A stretch of DNA of 64,000 nt, from positions 19,337-83,336 of the forward strand of contig NZ_FCOM02000035.1 in assembly GCF_001544695.2 (NCBI RefSeq), in the 5' to 3' direction. The translations under genes were made by a program, and so were the position numbers. Under the pieces are notes generated by a model. It searched no databases, was not told the origin of the DNA, and saw only the letters and a program-made list of their open reading frames with translations. Shown here piece by piece: positions 63,137 through 64,000 of the stretch. The DNA comes from Caballeronia arvi (GTDB lineage Bacteria; Pseudomonadota; Gammaproteobacteria; Burkholderiales; Burkholderiaceae). Position 1 is the first letter of the stretch. Every line of letters starts with the position of its first letter.

Positions 63137-63982
63137 ATGACCTCCTCCGATCCGGGCGTCAGCCCGTTGCGCCGGCGCATGGTTGATGACATGCGCATGC
63201 GCAAGTTCGCACCCAAGACCCAGTCCGGGTATCTGCGTGCCGTACGCCAGTTTGCCAAGTTTCTCGGGCGTTCACCCGATACTGCTACTGTCGAGGACCT
63301 CCGGAATTACCAACTGCATCTGGTCGATCACGGCGCCTCGCCGGTATCGCTCAATTCGGCGATCAGCGGGCTGAAGTTCTTCTTCGACGTTACGCTCGGC
63401 CAGCCTGAACTGATGGCCCGGATGCAGCCGGTACGCGTGCCTCGCAAGCTCCCGGTGGTGCTTAGCCCCGAAGAGGTGCGGCGGCTGATCGCAGCAGCCG
63501 GCAACCTGAAGCACCAGACCGCGCTGTCAGTCGCCTACGGCGCCGGATTGCGCGCGAGCGAAGTGGTGGCACTCAAGGTCAGCGACATTGACAGCCAGCG
63601 CATGACGCTGCGCATCGAGCAGGGCAAGGGTCGTCGCGACCGCTATGCGATGCTCTCGCCGGTCCTGCTCGAACGCCTGCGAGTCTGGTGGCGCGTGGCC
63701 CGTGCCCAAGGCAGCATGCTCGATGGCGGCTGGCTGTTTCCCGGGATGGATCCCGTCGATCCGCTCAACACGCGGCAACTGAACCGTGCCGTTCACGCCG
63801 CCGCCGAGGCCGCGCAGATCGACAAGCGCGTAACTCCGCACACCCTGAGACACAGTTTCGCGACGCACCTGCTCGAAGAGAAGGTGGATATTCGCGTAAT
63901 CCAGGTACTTCTTGGCCACAAGCCCCCGGCGGGCAGTTCAACTTCCCCTACTTATGGGCGCGTAAATTCCCCCACCCCGTGA
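63137..63982 (+). pseudogene. Tyrosine recombinase, C-terminally truncated
   Basis: The frame encodes a phage/transposon-type tyrosine recombinase. The N-terminal core-binding domain (MRMRKFAPKTQSGYLRAVRQ) is followed by the catalytic domain with the first Arg in YGAGLRASEVVALKVSDID, Lys in IEQGKGRRDRYAML, HTLRHSFATHLLEE with His-x2-Arg, and the second His in VIQVLLGHK. The family then continues with a stretch ending in the nucleophile Tyr (TxYTRV), but here sequence from about 63922 reads PPAGSSTSPTYGRVNSPTP and stops. The usual nucleophile region is thus replaced, so the enzyme should be inactive. Such recombinases are often next to IS91-type transposases. Confidence 0.85.
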
Positions 63983-64000
63983 AGCAGGACGAGATCGTTA

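Noticed and set aside
1..64000. tRNA, rRNA or CRISPR loci
   Set aside because: I saw no tRNA-like cloverleaf, rRNA segment or short repeat-spacer array on reading; a covariance-model scan was not possible.

Overview
This is a Gram-negative, high-GC accessory region, most likely from a Burkholderiales bacterium (Paraburkholderia, Caballeronia or Burkholderia type). The pointers are a DUF4148-type small exported protein, two Burkholderia-style porins, GlxA/GcvA-type regulators, and densely packed catabolic clusters mixed with IS relics. Everything here is read from sequence and recall of families; no search was run.

Layout. 0-3.6 kb: livHMGF genes of a branched-chain-amino-acid-type ABC importer (livH cut by the window edge). 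3.9-8.1 kb: a GlxA-type regulator, a scrambled IS30-family element that truncates a LysR gene, and a LivK-type binding protein. 9-31.7 kb: the heart of the window, an aromatic (probably N-heteroaromatic or dibenzo-type) catabolic locus bracketed by two almost identical porin genes. It encodes a carbazole-dioxygenase-like Rieske oxygenase with its Rieske ferredoxin and a GR-type FAD ferredoxin reductase, a second Rieske oxygenase, two LigA/LigB (CarBa/CarBb-like) ring-cleavage dioxygenases, two meta-cleavage C-C hydrolases plus a third alpha/beta hydrolase, a 2-hydroxypentadienoate hydratase, VOC proteins, a hemerythrin, an aspartate-dehydrogenase-like protein, and LysR and GntR regulators. 32-40 kb: an MFS carrier, a second aspartate-dehydrogenase-like protein, a third LigB-type dioxygenase, acetaldehyde dehydrogenase, 4-hydroxy-2-oxovalerate aldolase and a LigC-like semialdehyde dehydrogenase. 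Together these can take a Rieske-dihydroxylated ring through meta-cleavage, C-C hydrolysis, hydration and aldol cleavage to pyruvate and acetyl-CoA.

A 15-bp palindrome, TGYRYACWGTRYRCA, occurs upstream of four catabolic transcription units and once in a decayed duplicate promoter. It probably defines the operator of a local regulator, with the GntR protein as best candidate. Many genes occur as diverged pairs, and a decayed copy of the reductase gene start survives at 36.4 kb, so the locus seems built by duplication and rearrangement.

40.9-42.6 kb: an SDR and a TetR regulator with a promoter carrying twin operators. 43.4-49.5 kb: an asparagine/aspartate module (periplasmic asparaginase, MFS carrier, LysR, aspartase, ProX/YbaK deacylase). 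50-52.2 kb: a YncE-like fragment and a proline/alanine/serine/threonine-rich lipoprotein. 53.5-64 kb: an island with a KAP P-loop NTPase, relics of LuxR/ATPase regulators, a 1893-residue ATPase carrying 24 contiguous 48-residue TPR-like repeats, and a tyrosine recombinase that loses its C-terminus just before the catalytic tyrosine. This last part resembles a defence-type or horizontally acquired island, but that role is inference.
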